This document shows, piece after piece, positions 49,537-64,000 of a DNA stretch of 64,000 nucleotides. The stretch spans positions 620,001-684,000 of the forward strand of contig JAHCKM010000004.1 in the NCBI GenBank assembly GCA_026125795.1. Direction: 5' to 3'. The notes beneath the pieces were generated by a model. It was given only the letters and a program-made list of their open reading frames with translations, was not told the origin of the DNA and did no database searches. Positions within the stretch are counted from its first letter, which is position 1; the number at the start of each line of letters is the position of its first letter. The translations under genes were made by a program, and so were the position numbers. Source of the stretch: Burkholderiaceae bacterium (GTDB taxonomy: Bacteria; Pseudomonadota; Gammaproteobacteria; Burkholderiales; Burkholderiaceae_C).

Positions 49537-49610
49537 GCAACCGGGCCGTCCCCAGGCGGCGCGCGCGCCCACCCGGGACCGCGAGCGCCGCGAGCAAGGA
49601 GGCTGAATGA
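49533..49610 (+). CDS. Possible 25-codon Arg/Pro-rich small reading frame
   Basis: The ATG overlaps the GNAT stop (ATGA), and the TGA overlaps the epimerase ATG (ATGA). It encodes MSNRAVPRRRARPP followed by GTASAASKEAE. Its last codons AAG GAG GCT GAA provide the epimerase ribosome-binding site, as repeat copies A and B do. It may be a coupling device or a chance frame. Confidence 0.3.
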   Translation: MSNRAVPRRRARPPGTASAASKEAE

Positions 49611-50461
49611 CCGCGCCGCAAGCCGTGGAACTGCGCCGCGGCGCATTGCGCCTGGCCCTGCGGCCCGACCTGGGCGGATCGATTGCGGGCCTGTGGCTCG
49701 ACGATCTGCCGGTGCTGCGCTCGGTCGAGCCCGCAGCGCTGACCGCCGCGCGGGAATCGGCGTCGTACCCGCTGGTGCCTTACTCCAACCGAATCGGCGA
49801 GCGTCAGTTCGAATGGCGCGGCCGACGCTACCAGCTCGCCGCCAACTGGCCGGGCGAACCGCACGCGCTGCATGGCGTCGGCTGGATGAGTGCCTGGCAG
49901 GTGATGCAGCGCACGGAAGATCGGGTCATGCTGGCGCTCACGCATCCGAGCGACGCGCACTGGCCGTTCGCGTTCCATGCCGAACAGACCGTCGAGCTGA
50001 GCGACACGTCATTGCGCATCATGCTCGTGGTGGCCAACATCGACGCGCGCGAGACGCCCATGGGCATGGGCTGGCACCCTTGTTTCGTGCGGCGCGCGCG
50101 CAGCCGCGTGCACCTGGAGCTGACGCACCGCTGGGAGGCCGATGCGGGCAAGCTGCCGACGCATCGTGTCGAGCAGAACGGGCTGGACGCCGACGTCGCG
50201 GTGCTCGACTTCGACAACTGCTTCGACGGCTGGCGCGGCCCGGCACGGATCCGCGACGAGAAGCTGTCCCTGCGGATGACCTCGTCGCTGACCCACGCGG
50301 TGATCTACACGCCGCCGGGGCGCGACTTCTTCTGCGTCGAGCCGGTGAGCCACGTGAACAACGCGGTCCGCAGCGCCGATCCGATCGGCCAGGGGCTGAT
50401 CGCGCTGGCCAGCGGCGAAAGCGCGCAGGCCTGGATGCAGCTCGACATCGCGCGCACCTGA
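49607..50461 (+). CDS. Aldose 1-epimerase family protein
   Basis: A 284-residue galactose-mutarotase-fold protein with VPYSNRIGERQFEW, EPHALHGVGWMSAW (His likely catalytic) and GMGWHPCFVRR, then FFCVEPVSHVNNAV. It interconverts alpha and beta sugar anomers, or acts on a related sugar. AAGGAGG lies before the ATG. No sugar-catabolic neighbours are present. Confidence 0.88.
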   Translation: MTAPQAVELRRGALRLALRPDLGGSIAGLWLDDLPVLRSVEPAALTAARESASYPLVPYSNRIGERQFEWRGRRYQLAANWPGEPHALHGVGWMSAWQVMQRTEDRVMLALTHPSDAHWPFAFHAEQTVELSDTSLRIMLVVANIDARETPMGMGWHPCFVRRARSRVHLELTHRWEADAGKLPTHRVEQNGLDADVAVLDFDNCFDGWRGPARIRDEKLSLRMTSSLTHAVIYTPPGRDFFCVEPVSHVNNAVRSADPIGQGLIALASGESAQAWMQLDIART

Positions 50462-50471
50462 CAACGGCCGC

Positions 50472-50541
50472 AAGGCCGTTGCGGCGAGGCTCACTTTGCG
50501 CAGCGAAGTGAAGGTGCGAAGCACCGGCCGGAGCCACAGCG
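50472..50541 (+). repeat. Second-family intergenic repeat, copy 2
   Basis: GGCCGTTGCGGCGAGGCTCAC then GCAGCGAAGTGAAGGTGCG, close to the block at 19727-19790. Both directly follow a stop codon on the same strand. Confidence 0.5.
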
Positions 50542-50568
50542 CACGTGCGCGCGAGCTTGCGAGCATCT

Positions 50569-51729
50569 TCAGTTGCGCGCGCGACGTGGCGGCAGCCGCC
50601 GCGTCTGGCCGACGGCCAGCGTGAAGAAGCGCGAGTCGTCCACGTTGAGCCCGCGCCGGGCTTCGGCCAGCTTCTGCGGTGGCTCGTCGAGCGACTCGTC
50701 GGTCAGCTCGAAAGTCCCCCAATGGATGCCAAGCGAGGCCTTGGCGCCGACATCGAGGTGGATGCGCACCGCCTCTTCGGCGTTGACGTGCTGCTCCCTC
50801 ATGAACCAGCGCGGCTCGTAGGATCCGATCGGTACCAGCGCGATGTCGAATCCGCCGCCTGAAGCGGCGCCCTGCCGGTCGGCGAAGCGCGCACGGATGT
50901 CGGCAAAGTCCTTCGAGTAGCCGGTGTCGCCGGCGAAGAACACATGCAGCTGCGGCGCGAACAATGCGTAACCGCCCCACAGCGTCTCCATGCGATCGGT
51001 CAGGCTGCGGCCCGACCAGTGCTGCACCGGGGTCAGCACGACCTCGACGTCGCCGAGCTTGTGCGATTGCCACCAGTCGAGCTCGACCACGTGGCTGATG
51101 CCCTCGCCGGCAAACCAGCGCTTCAGGCCCAACGGCACCACGAACAGCGGCGGACCGCCGTTCTGCGCGGCCAGCAGCTTGACGCTGGCCGCGTCGAGAT
51201 GGTCATAGTGGTTGTGCGAGATCACCACCAGATCGATGCGCGGCAACTCGTGCGGCCACAGGCCCGGCTTCTGCGCCCGTGACGGGCCGAGAAACGACAG
51301 CGGCGACGCGCGGTTCGAGAACATCGGATCGGTCAGCACGTTGAGTCCGCCGAGCTGCACCAGCACCGTGGCGTGACCGATCCACGTGACTGCGGGCACC
51401 ATGGCTGCGCCGGCCTTGGCATTGTTCTGGATCCATCCGAGGTCGGGCACGATCGTCGGCGTGGCGGTCTTCGGCGGTGCGGGCAAGCCGTCGCGCCAGG
51501 CCTGCCACTTCCAGCGCAGCAGCGCCATCAGCCCGCGTGGCGCGAACTCCACATAGTTGTTCTGGAACGTGCCGTCGCGATGGTGCGGCGCGCGCCCTTT
51601 CACCGAGGCCTGTTCGTTGGCGCACGCTGTCAGCACAAGCGCCAGCAGCGCGACACTCAAGCGTCGCAGGGGCGACCGGGCGCTGCGTGTCGGCAGCGGG
51701 AGGACATGGGTCTGATGGTTTGGCGTCAC
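50569..51729 (-). CDS. MBL-fold metallo-hydrolase lipoprotein (NAPE-PLD/UlaG-like)
   Basis: A 386-residue protein. A lipoprotein signal (LLALVLTAC) is followed by a metallo-beta-lactamase domain with VTWIGHATVLVQLGGLNVLT and the metal motif HNHYDHL, then FFAGDTGYSKDF. It resembles NAPE-hydrolysing phospholipase-D-like and UlaG-like enzymes. The lipid anchor suggests an envelope substrate, not identified. Confidence 0.9.
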   Translation of the reverse strand: MTPNHQTHVLPLPTRSARSPLRRLSVALLALVLTACANEQASVKGRAPHHRDGTFQNNYVEFAPRGLMALLRWKWQAWRDGLPAPPKTATPTIVPDLGWIQNNAKAGAAMVPAVTWIGHATVLVQLGGLNVLTDPMFSNRASPLSFLGPSRAQKPGLWPHELPRIDLVVISHNHYDHLDAASVKLLAAQNGGPPLFVVPLGLKRWFAGEGISHVVELDWWQSHKLGDVEVVLTPVQHWSGRSLTDRMETLWGGYALFAPQLHVFFAGDTGYSKDFADIRARFADRQGAASGGGFDIALVPIGSYEPRWFMREQHVNAEEAVRIHLDVGAKASLGIHWGTFELTDESLDEPPQKLAEARRGLNVDDSRFFTLAVGQTRRLPPRRARN

Positions 51730-51796
51730 AGCGCGCGATTGGAGCGCAAGCTTCGTCCGGTGTGTCTGAAGGTGTCGGCCGCCTCGGGTATTTCCG

Positions 51797-51802
51797 TATA
51801 AT
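51797..51802 (+). promoter_or_regulatory. -10 element of the atp operon
   Basis: A perfect TATAAT upstream of atpI. Initiation near 51809 rules out a normal leader for the TTG at 51811 and supports a later GTG start. The -35 region is weak. Confidence 0.7.
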
Positions 51803-51846
51803 CCCGCGGTTTGCCGTCGACAGTCGGCGTGATCGCAGGTGTGCCC

Positions 51847-52332
51847 GTGTCGGAGCGAAAGGAAGAGCCCGGTGCGCGTTCAACGTGGGACGACGAAGAC
51901 GCGGCAGACGAGCGCTTCGAACGATTGACGCCGTCGCAGGCGGCAGCGTTTCGTGCGCGCAACCCGCAGGTGTCTCCCTGGCGGGTGATCGCGGTGCAAG
52001 CCGCGGTCGGTGGGGCGGTGGCGCTGTTGGCGTGGCTGCTCGGTGGCGGACGGGAACATGCGTGGTCGGCGCTGTATGGCGCCGTCACGGCGGTGGTGCC
52101 GGGTGCGTTGTTGGCGCGCGGCATGACCAGCCGGATCACTCGCCTGTCGCCTGCGGTCTCGGCCGTCGGCGTCATGGTGTGGGAGACGGTGAAGATCGGA
52201 GCGACGGTGGCCCTGCTGATGGCAGCCCCGCAGCTCGTGCGACCGTTGAGCTGGCCGGCATTGCTGGTGGCATTGGCGGCGTGTTTGTCGGTGTACTGGT
52301 TCGCGCTGTTGTGGCGCGGACGCAAGAGTTGA
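51847..52332 (+). CDS. atpI: ATP synthase subunit I
   Basis: About 161 residues: a charged N-terminus (RKEEPGARSTWDDEDAADE), then four membrane helices. It helps assemble the c-ring and is first in the atp operon. The start is uncertain among GTG 51829, 51841 and 51847 and TTG 51811; 51847 has AGGTG upstream. Confidence 0.8.
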   Translation: MSERKEEPGARSTWDDEDAADERFERLTPSQAAAFRARNPQVSPWRVIAVQAAVGGAVALLAWLLGGGREHAWSALYGAVTAVVPGALLARGMTSRITRLSPAVSAVGVMVWETVKIGATVALLMAAPQLVRPLSWPALLVALAACLSVYWFALLWRGRKS

Positions 52333-52353
52333 GCGAACAAGAGCGTTTCTTTC

Positions 52354-53253
52354 ATGGCAGCCGAATCGCACGCCGCACCCAGCGCCGGTGAATACATCGT
52401 TCACCACCTCACCCACCTGCGGAACACCGAACCGAAGTCGCTGGTCGACTTCTCGGTCGTGCACTGGGACTCGGTGTTCTTCTCGGTGCTGCTCGGCGCG
52501 CTCGGCTGCTGGGTGATGTGGCTGGTGGCGCGCAAGGTGACCTCCGGCGTGCCGGGGCGCCTGCAGGCCGCGGTGGAGTTCCTGGTCGAGATGGTGGAAG
52601 ACCAGGCCAAAGGCATCGTGCACAACGCGAACAGCCGGCGCCTGGTGGCGCCGATGGCCTTGACGGTGTTCGTGTGGATCGTGCTGCTCAACACGATGGA
52701 CCTGCTGCCGGTGGACCTGCTGCCGTTGATCTGGCAATGGATCTACGGCGCCGCGGGCGGCGATCCGCACCATGCTTACCTGCGCGTGGTGCCCACCGCC
52801 GACATCTCGGTGACGATGGGCCTGTCGATCGCGGTGCTGATCGCCTGCCTGATCTACAACGTGAAGATCAAGGGCATCGGCGGCTGGTCGCACGAGCTGA
52901 TCGCCGCGCCGTTCGGCTCGCCGAAGCTGACCGCCAACCCGCTCACGTGGATCGGCTTCCTGCTGATGTGCGTGGCCAACTTCGCCATGCAGTTGCTGGA
53001 GTTCGTGTCCAAGACGGTATCGCACGGCATGCGTCTGTACGGCAACATGTACGCGGGCGAGCTGATCTTCATGCTGATCGCGCTGCTCGGCGGGGCGTTC
53101 ACCTTGTCGGCCACCGGTCTCATCCTCGGCGCGCTCCACGTCTTCGCCGGCACGGTCTGGGCGATCTTCCACATCCTGATCATCGTGCTGCAGGCCTACG
53201 TCTTCATGATGCTGACGATGGTCTACATCGGTCAGGCCCACGACACGCATTGA
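52354..53253 (+). CDS. atpB: ATP synthase F0 subunit a
   Basis: The 299-residue protein has the half-channel helices and the essential arginine in GMRLYGNMYAGELIFM. It contains the QAYVFMMLTMVYIGQAHD end. It has a loop insertion (about residues 130-145, GAAGGDPHHAY), seen in betaproteobacteria. With the c-ring it forms the proton path. Confidence 0.98.
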   Translation: MAAESHAAPSAGEYIVHHLTHLRNTEPKSLVDFSVVHWDSVFFSVLLGALGCWVMWLVARKVTSGVPGRLQAAVEFLVEMVEDQAKGIVHNANSRRLVAPMALTVFVWIVLLNTMDLLPVDLLPLIWQWIYGAAGGDPHHAYLRVVPTADISVTMGLSIAVLIACLIYNVKIKGIGGWSHELIAAPFGSPKLTANPLTWIGFLLMCVANFAMQLLEFVSKTVSHGMRLYGNMYAGELIFMLIALLGGAFTLSATGLILGALHVFAGTVWAIFHILIIVLQAYVFMMLTMVYIGQAHDTH

Positions 53254-53295
53254 CGTGTCTGAGGTCGCGCGCTGCCTTCTTCCAACTTCCCTTAG

Positions 53296-53589
<294 letters not shown>

Positions 53590-53679
53590 GGTGCCGCGCC
53601 GGGCGACACCGGCGCGCACGCGGTCGAGCGCCCCTCGCGGGCGCTTCGTTCACCGTCATTCGTGATTGAGGCTTGAGCC

Positions 53680-54150
53680 GTGAACATCACCAGCACCCTG
53701 ATCTTTCAGATGATCGTGTTCCTGATCCTGATCTGGTTCACGATGAGGTTCGTCTGGCCGCCGATCGTGGCCGCGCTCGACGAGCGGGCCAAGAAGGTCG
53801 CCGAAGGCCTGTCGGCCGCCGACAAGGCCAAGGCCGAGCTCGCCAACGCCAACAAACGCGTCGAGCAGCAACTCGCCGCTGCGCGCGACGATGCCGCCAA
53901 GCGGTTGGCCGATGCCGAGCGCCTGGCGCAGCAGATGGTCGAAGAGGCCAAGGCCAAGGCCAGCGAAGAAGGCGCGAAGATCATCGCGCAGGCCCGGGCC
54001 GAGGCCGAGCAGGAGTCGGTCAAGGCACGCGAGGCGCTGCGCGGGCAGGTGGCCGCGCTGGCCGTCAAGGGCGCCGAACAGATCCTGCGCAAGGAAGTCA
54101 ATGCCGGCGTGCACAGCGACCTGTTGAACCGTCTGAAGACCGAACTCTGA
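53680..54150 (+). CDS. atpF: ATP synthase F0 subunit b
   Basis: A 156-residue protein with one N-terminal membrane helix ([20 protein letters not shown]) and a long charged coiled coil with many KAKAEL/AEAEQE stretches. It is the peripheral stalk. It starts at GTG, with its stop overlapping the atpH ATG (TGATG). Confidence 0.97.
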   Translation: MNITSTLIFQMIVFLILIWFTMRFVWPPIVAALDERAKKVAEGLSAADKAKAELANANKRVEQQLAAARDDAAKRLADAERLAQQMVEEAKAKASEEGAKIIAQARAEAEQESVKAREALRGQVAALAVKGAEQILRKEVNAGVHSDLLNRLKTEL

Positions 54151-54683
54151 TGGCTGAGCTCGCCACTATCGCAAGGCCGTATGCCGAGGCGCTTGACCAG
54201 TCGGTGACCGGTGCCGACGCGCTCGCGCTGATCCCGCAGCTGCAGTCGCTGGCCGCGGTGGCGGCCCACCCCGACATGCAGCAGCTGGCCGACAACCCGA
54301 AGGTCAGTGCCAAGCAGGTGATCGAGGTGCTGACGGGCGTGGTCCAGACATCGCTCGATCCCAAGGTGACCAACCTGCTGCGCACCGTGGTCGAGAACAG
54401 CCGCCTGGCGGCGCTGCCCGAGATCGCGTCGCAGTTCAACGCACTGGTGAAGTCGCGCTCGGGCACCAGCGATGCCACGATCGAGAGCGCGTTTCCGATC
54501 GACGCCGCGCAATTGCCGCAGGTGGTGGCCGCGCTGGAGAAGCGTTTCGGCCGCAAGCTCAACGCCACCGTGGCGGTGAACCCTCAACTGATCGGCGGCA
54601 TCCGTGTCGTGGTGGGTGACGAGGTGCTCGACACCTCGGTGCGCGCGCGGCTGGAGAAGATGAGGCTGGCGCTGGCGGCGTGA
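54150..54683 (+). CDS. atpH: ATP synthase F1 subunit delta
   Basis: A 177-residue protein with the N-terminal ATIARPYAEALDQ helix and the C-terminal LIGGIRVVVGDEVLDTSVRA signature. It joins F1 to the peripheral stalk. It is coupled to atpF by the TGATG overlap. Confidence 0.97.
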   Translation: MAELATIARPYAEALDQSVTGADALALIPQLQSLAAVAAHPDMQQLADNPKVSAKQVIEVLTGVVQTSLDPKVTNLLRTVVENSRLAALPEIASQFNALVKSRSGTSDATIESAFPIDAAQLPQVVAALEKRFGRKLNATVAVNPQLIGGIRVVVGDEVLDTSVRARLEKMRLALAA

Positions 54684-54755
54684 GCGCGGCAGCTGTTGGC
54701 GAACCGAATTGAGATCCATCGTTGCCGGCGCTGAACGCCGGCACAGGAGCTGAAC

Positions 54756-56309
<1,554 letters not shown>

Positions 56310-56314
56310 AATGA

Positions 56315-56365
56315 CGGCCCCCACGCTCACTCCGTTCGCTGCCCCGGGTGCCCGACAAGGGCCCC
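56315..56365 (+). repeat. Dispersed intergenic repeat, copy E, inside the atp operon
   Basis: GCCCCCACGCTCACTCCGTT then CGCTGCCCCGGGTGCCC, matching the first half of copies A, B and D. It occupies the enlarged 134-bp gap between atpA and atpG. GC-rich inverted sequences (GGGCCCC, CCGGCGCTCGGCCGG) follow it. Confidence 0.65.
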
Positions 56366-56443
56366 TTCGTAGCCCGTGGGGCACGGCCGGCTTGGGGCGG
56401 CCCGGCGCTCGGCCGGGGCGTCGCTAACAGACTGGAGTGCACT

Positions 56444-58773
<2,330 letters not shown>

Positions 58774-58775
58774 TG

Positions 58776-58860
58776 TCCCACCCCCGATGCGCCTTCGGCG
58801 CCTCCCCCTCAAGGGGGCGCCGCCAGCGGCCCGGCAGAGCCGGATCCGCGGCGTCCGCCT
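58776..58860 (+). repeat. GC-rich hairpin-forming repeat between atpD and atpC
   Basis: CCCACCCCCGATGCGCCTTC, then GGCGCCTCCCCCT-CA-AGGGGGCGCC (a strong stem-loop), then GCCGCCAGCGGCCCGGCAGAGCC. I recognise this wording as a dispersed repeat of Comamonadaceae-type genomes. The gap is 134 bp, far larger than usual here. Confidence 0.6.
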
Positions 58861-58907
58861 GGTTGCAGCAGCGCGGTGCCACCTTTGGCGTCGCGACGGA
58901 GAACTGA

Positions 58908-59333
58908 ATGGCATCCACCGCCACCATCCACGTCGACGTCGTCTCGGCCGAAGAAAGCATCTTCTCCGGCGAGGCCAAGTTCGTCGCGCTGCCCGGCGAG
59001 ATGGGCGAGCTGGGCATCTACCCGCGCCACACGCCGCTGATCACGCGCATCAAGCCCGGCGCGGTGCGCATCGAGCGTGCCGACAACGGCGAGGAGGAGT
59101 TCGTCTTTGTCGCCGGCGGCATCCTCGAGGTGCAGCCCCACACGGTGACGGTGCTGGCCGACACCGCGATCCGCGGCCACGACCTCGACGAGGCCAAGGC
59201 GCTCGAGGCCAAGAAACGTGCCGAAGAGGCGATGCGCGACGCCAAGAGCGACATCGACCTGGCCAAGGCGCAAAGCGAGTTCGCCACCATGGCGGCACAG
59301 ATCGCGGCGATCGCCAAGCTGCGCAAGAAGTAA
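58908..59333 (+). CDS. atpC: ATP synthase F1 subunit epsilon
   Basis: A 141-residue protein with an N-terminal beta-sandwich ([19 protein letters not shown], then [15 protein letters not shown]) and a C-terminal two-helix arm that can inhibit hydrolysis. GGAG precedes the ATG. It ends the operon; no clear terminator follows. Confidence 0.98.
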   Translation: MASTATIHVDVVSAEESIFSGEAKFVALPGEMGELGIYPRHTPLITRIKPGAVRIERADNGEEEFVFVAGGILEVQPHTVTVLADTAIRGHDLDEAKALEAKKRAEEAMRDAKSDIDLAKAQSEFATMAAQIAAIAKLRKK

Positions 59334-59388
59334 GCGGCTCCTGCGAAGGACACGAAGCTCGCATCGGCAGGCTTTGTTTCTCCAGCGA

Positions 59389-59895
59389 TCAGTTCAGCGT
59401 CGGCTCGTCGGGCAGCTCGTTCGGATTGGCCTGCCCGGCGCCGAGCGGAAAGTGCTTCGCCAGCAGCACGTCGACCGCATCGATCGCCGCGCTGAGGCCC
59501 TCTTCGTAGCGCTTGGCGCGGAAGGCCTCGCGCATGCCGGCGACGATGCGGGCCCACTCATCGTGGCTCACGTGCGCGTTCAGGCCACGGTCGGCGACGA
59601 TCTCGATCGCGTGTTCGGCCAGCAGCAGGTAGATCAGCACGCCGTTGTTGTGCGCGGTGTCCCACACGCGCAGCTTGCCGAACATCGTGATCGCGCGGTC
59701 GCGTGCGCTCAGGCCGCGCCACAGGTACGACAGCGGCAATCCGGCTTCGACGCAGACGCGGATCTCGCCGCTGTGGTGGCGCTCGCTCGCCGCCACGCGC
59801 TGGCGCAAGCGTTCGATGACGGCAGGGCCGATCGCGCGGCGCGTGTCGGTCTCGTCGAACGCGCGGTGTTTGAGCATGCGCAGCCAACGGTTCAT
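59389..59895 (-). CDS. TPM-domain protein, short
   Basis: A 168-residue protein holding a TPM (Psb32/MOLO-1-like) domain: AASERHHSGEIRVCVEAGLP, then VWDTAHNNGVLIYLLLAEH. ATG 59895 is chosen because AGGAGG lies five bases upstream; ATG 59910 overlaps the previous gene's stop. It is last in the lemA-TPM-TPM run. Function is unknown. Confidence 0.85.
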   Translation of the reverse strand: MNRWLRMLKHRAFDETDTRRAIGPAVIERLRQRVAASERHHSGEIRVCVEAGLPLSYLWRGLSARDRAITMFGKLRVWDTAHNNGVLIYLLLAEHAIEIVADRGLNAHVSHDEWARIVAGMREAFRAKRYEEGLSAAIDAVDVLLAKHFPLGAGQANPNELPDEPTLN

Positions 59896-59909
59896 CGGGC
59901 CTCCTGCCA

Positions 59910-62597
<2,688 letters not shown>

Positions 62598-62616
62598 GCC
62601 GGGCGCCGCCGGACGC

Positions 62617-63150
62617 GTGGCGTTCGACCGACTGTCCGGTGCCTTCGGGCGTTTGCTGGCGGCGCTGGCGCTGCTTGGCTGCGCGATCCTGTTCGCGATG
62701 ATGATGGTCATCGTCGCCGACGTGCTGCTGCGCAACGTGGCGATCCCGGGGTTGCCGCGCGGCTTGCCGTGGAGCAACGAGGTCTCCGAGGCGATGCTAT
62801 ACCTGCTCACGCTGTGCGTCGCGCCGTGGCTGTTGCGCCAGGGCCAGCACATCCGGGTCGATATCGTGCTGCGTGCGATCCCGCCGCGCGTCGCATGGGG
62901 GCTCGAATGGCTCGGCGACATGCTCGGCCTCGCCTGCTGCACGGTGATGGCGTGGTTCGCCGGACAGGCGGCGTGGGCCAGCTACAAGGCCGGCGCGGTC
63001 AACATCAAGACGCTGGTCACACCCGAGTGGTGGTGGCTGTCGCCGCTGCCGCTGGTGTTCGTGCTGCTGGCCATCGAGATGCTGTTCCGCATGGGTCGGC
63101 TGGCGCGCAGCGAACGAGCCCCACGCGCCGACGCGGTGAGCGCTGCCTGA
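62617..63150 (+). CDS. TRAP transporter small permease (DctQ)
   Basis: A 177-residue protein with four membrane helices and the DctQ signature (RNVAIPGLPRGLPWSNEVSE, then GQHIRVDIVLRAI). It starts at GTG 19 bp after dctP. Its stop overlaps the dctM ATG (TGATG). Confidence 0.9.
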   Translation: MAFDRLSGAFGRLLAALALLGCAILFAMMMVIVADVLLRNVAIPGLPRGLPWSNEVSEAMLYLLTLCVAPWLLRQGQHIRVDIVLRAIPPRVAWGLEWLGDMLGLACCTVMAWFAGQAAWASYKAGAVNIKTLVTPEWWWLSPLPLVFVLLAIEMLFRMGRLARSERAPRADAVSAA

Positions 63151-64000
63151 TGAGCTGGCAACTGGCCGCCTGGTTGATGCTCGGCGGCTCGACGCTGCTG
63201 CTGTTCGTCGGCATGCCGGTGGCGCTGACCTTCGTCACCATCAACATCGTGGGCGCCTTCATCTGGATGGGCGGCGAGATCGGCCTGAGCCAGCTCGCGC
63301 GCTCCAGCGTGATCTCGCTGACCTCGTTCTCGCTGACGCCGATCCCGTTGTTCGTGCTGATGGGCGAGGTGCTGTTCCACACCGGCCTTGCGCTCAAGGT
63401 GATCGAAGGCATCGAGCGGCTGATCACGCGGGTCCCCGGCCGGCTGGCGGTGGTGGCGGTGGTCTCGGGCACCGTGTTCTCGGCGATCTCGGGCTCGACC
63501 ATAGCGACCACCGCGATGCTGGGCTCGCTGATGCTGCCCGTGATGCTACAGCGCGGCTACCACCCGCGCCTGGCCACCGGGCCGATCATGGCGATCGGTG
63601 CGGTCGACATGTTGATCCCGCCGTCGGCGCTGACCGTGCTGCTGGGCTCGCTGTCGGGCATCTCGATCTCCAAGCTGCTGATCGGCGGCGTGATGCCCGG
63701 ACTGATCCTGTCGATCGCGTTCGTGATCTGGATCGTCGTGCGCGTGCGCTTCACGCCGGCTCTGGCGCCTGGCGAGCACGAGGTCGCGCTGCACAAAGGA
63801 TGGGCACGCTGGCGGCCGTTCGTGCTGTACGTGCTGCCCTGCCTGTCGATCTTTGGCGTCGTCGTCGGCGCATTGGTTGCCGGCTGGGCCACGCCCACCG
63901 AATGCGCCGCGGTCGGCGCGTTCGCGACGCTGGTGTTCGCCGCCGGCTACCGGGCACTCACGCGCCGCGCGATGATGCAGGCGCTGCGCGGCACGGCGGC
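63150..64000 (+). CDS. TRAP transporter large permease (DctM), partial
   Basis: The frame opens at ATG 63150 (MSWQLAAWLMLGG) and stays open to the end of the window, about 283 codons. Signatures are VSGTVFSAISGSTIATTAML, GAVDMLIPPSALTVLLGSLS and GWATPTECAAVGAF. The C-terminal half lies outside. It forms the transport channel with the DctQ product. Confidence 0.93.
   Translation, partial: MSWQLAAWLMLGGSTLLLFVGMPVALTFVTINIVGAFIWMGGEIGLSQLARSSVISLTSFSLTPIPLFVLMGEVLFHTGLALKVIEGIERLITRVPGRLAVVAVVSGTVFSAISGSTIATTAMLGSLMLPVMLQRGYHPRLATGPIMAIGAVDMLIPPSALTVLLGSLSGISISKLLIGGVMPGLILSIAFVIWIVVRVRFTPALAPGEHEVALHKGWARWRPFVLYVLPCLSIFGVVVGALVAGWATPTECAAVGAFATLVFAAGYRALTRRAMMQALRGTA

Noticed and set aside
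51811-51846. TTG at 51811 as the atpI start
   Set aside because: It lies about nine bases after a perfect TATAAT, leaving no leader, and TTG is a poor leaderless start. A later GTG is preferred.

Overview
The window is a GC-rich bacterial chromosome segment with dense coding on both strands. No intergenic gap exceeds about 300 bases. Gene content and protein style point to a betaproteobacterium of the order Burkholderiales, probably the Rubrivivax/Leptothrix/Comamonadaceae neighbourhood. Supporting signs are a split metH with an S-adenosylhomocysteine riboswitch, PhaM, a DUF3567 protein, gshA-kup-gshB, and dispersed 'CCCCCACGCTCAC' intergenic repeats. This placement is inference; no 16S or other marker is present. 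I see no tRNA, rRNA, CRISPR array, insertion sequence or prophage.

Layout. 1-7743: a PlpD-like patatin/beta-barrel protein, an outer-membrane protein, a VOC protein with a YafY/WYL regulator, glpK, rlpA and an EamA transporter. 7844-10695: minCDE and a GAF-repeat protein. 10692-15346 (minus): glycolate oxidase glcD-glcE, a methyltransferase with an in-frame amber codon near its start, then glcF. 15402-19715: FIST and PhaM, a TraB/GumN protein, a DUF3108 protein and a DUF3567 protein. 19955-26741: a GGDEF/EAL protein with a degenerate MHYT-like sensor, then methionine synthase split into two genes, with a lipoprotein gene on the opposite strand between them. 26919-31831: a DUF1800/DUF1501 pair and comM.

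32033-40629: a torF-like porin, glnK and amtB behind a sigma-54 promoter and an NtrC-type palindrome, closed by a strong terminator; then gshA, kup, gshB, a GNAT protein and an EamA transporter. 40734-47585: a hypothetical gene and a MocR regulator facing a tightly packed set (EamA transporter, aminotransferase, PhzF protein, glyoxalase-like protein, AlaX-type tRNA editing protein). 47613-51729: cytochrome c' divergent from cytochrome b561, then a GNAT protein, an aldose epimerase and a metallo-hydrolase lipoprotein. 51847-59333: the complete atpIBEFHAGDC operon, with repeat-like DNA between atpA and atpG and between atpD and atpC. 59389-61493 (minus): lemA and two TPM-domain genes. 61632-64000: a TRAP transporter operon whose large permease gene runs off the end.

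The most notable signals are: the repeat copies that supply the Shine-Dalgarno sequence of unrelated genes; the SAH riboswitch in front of only the second metH half; the amber codon in the translationally coupled methyltransferase; the MocR-linked amino-acid/tRNA-editing cluster; the NtrC/sigma-54 architecture ahead of glnK-amtB; and the repeats inside the atp operon.
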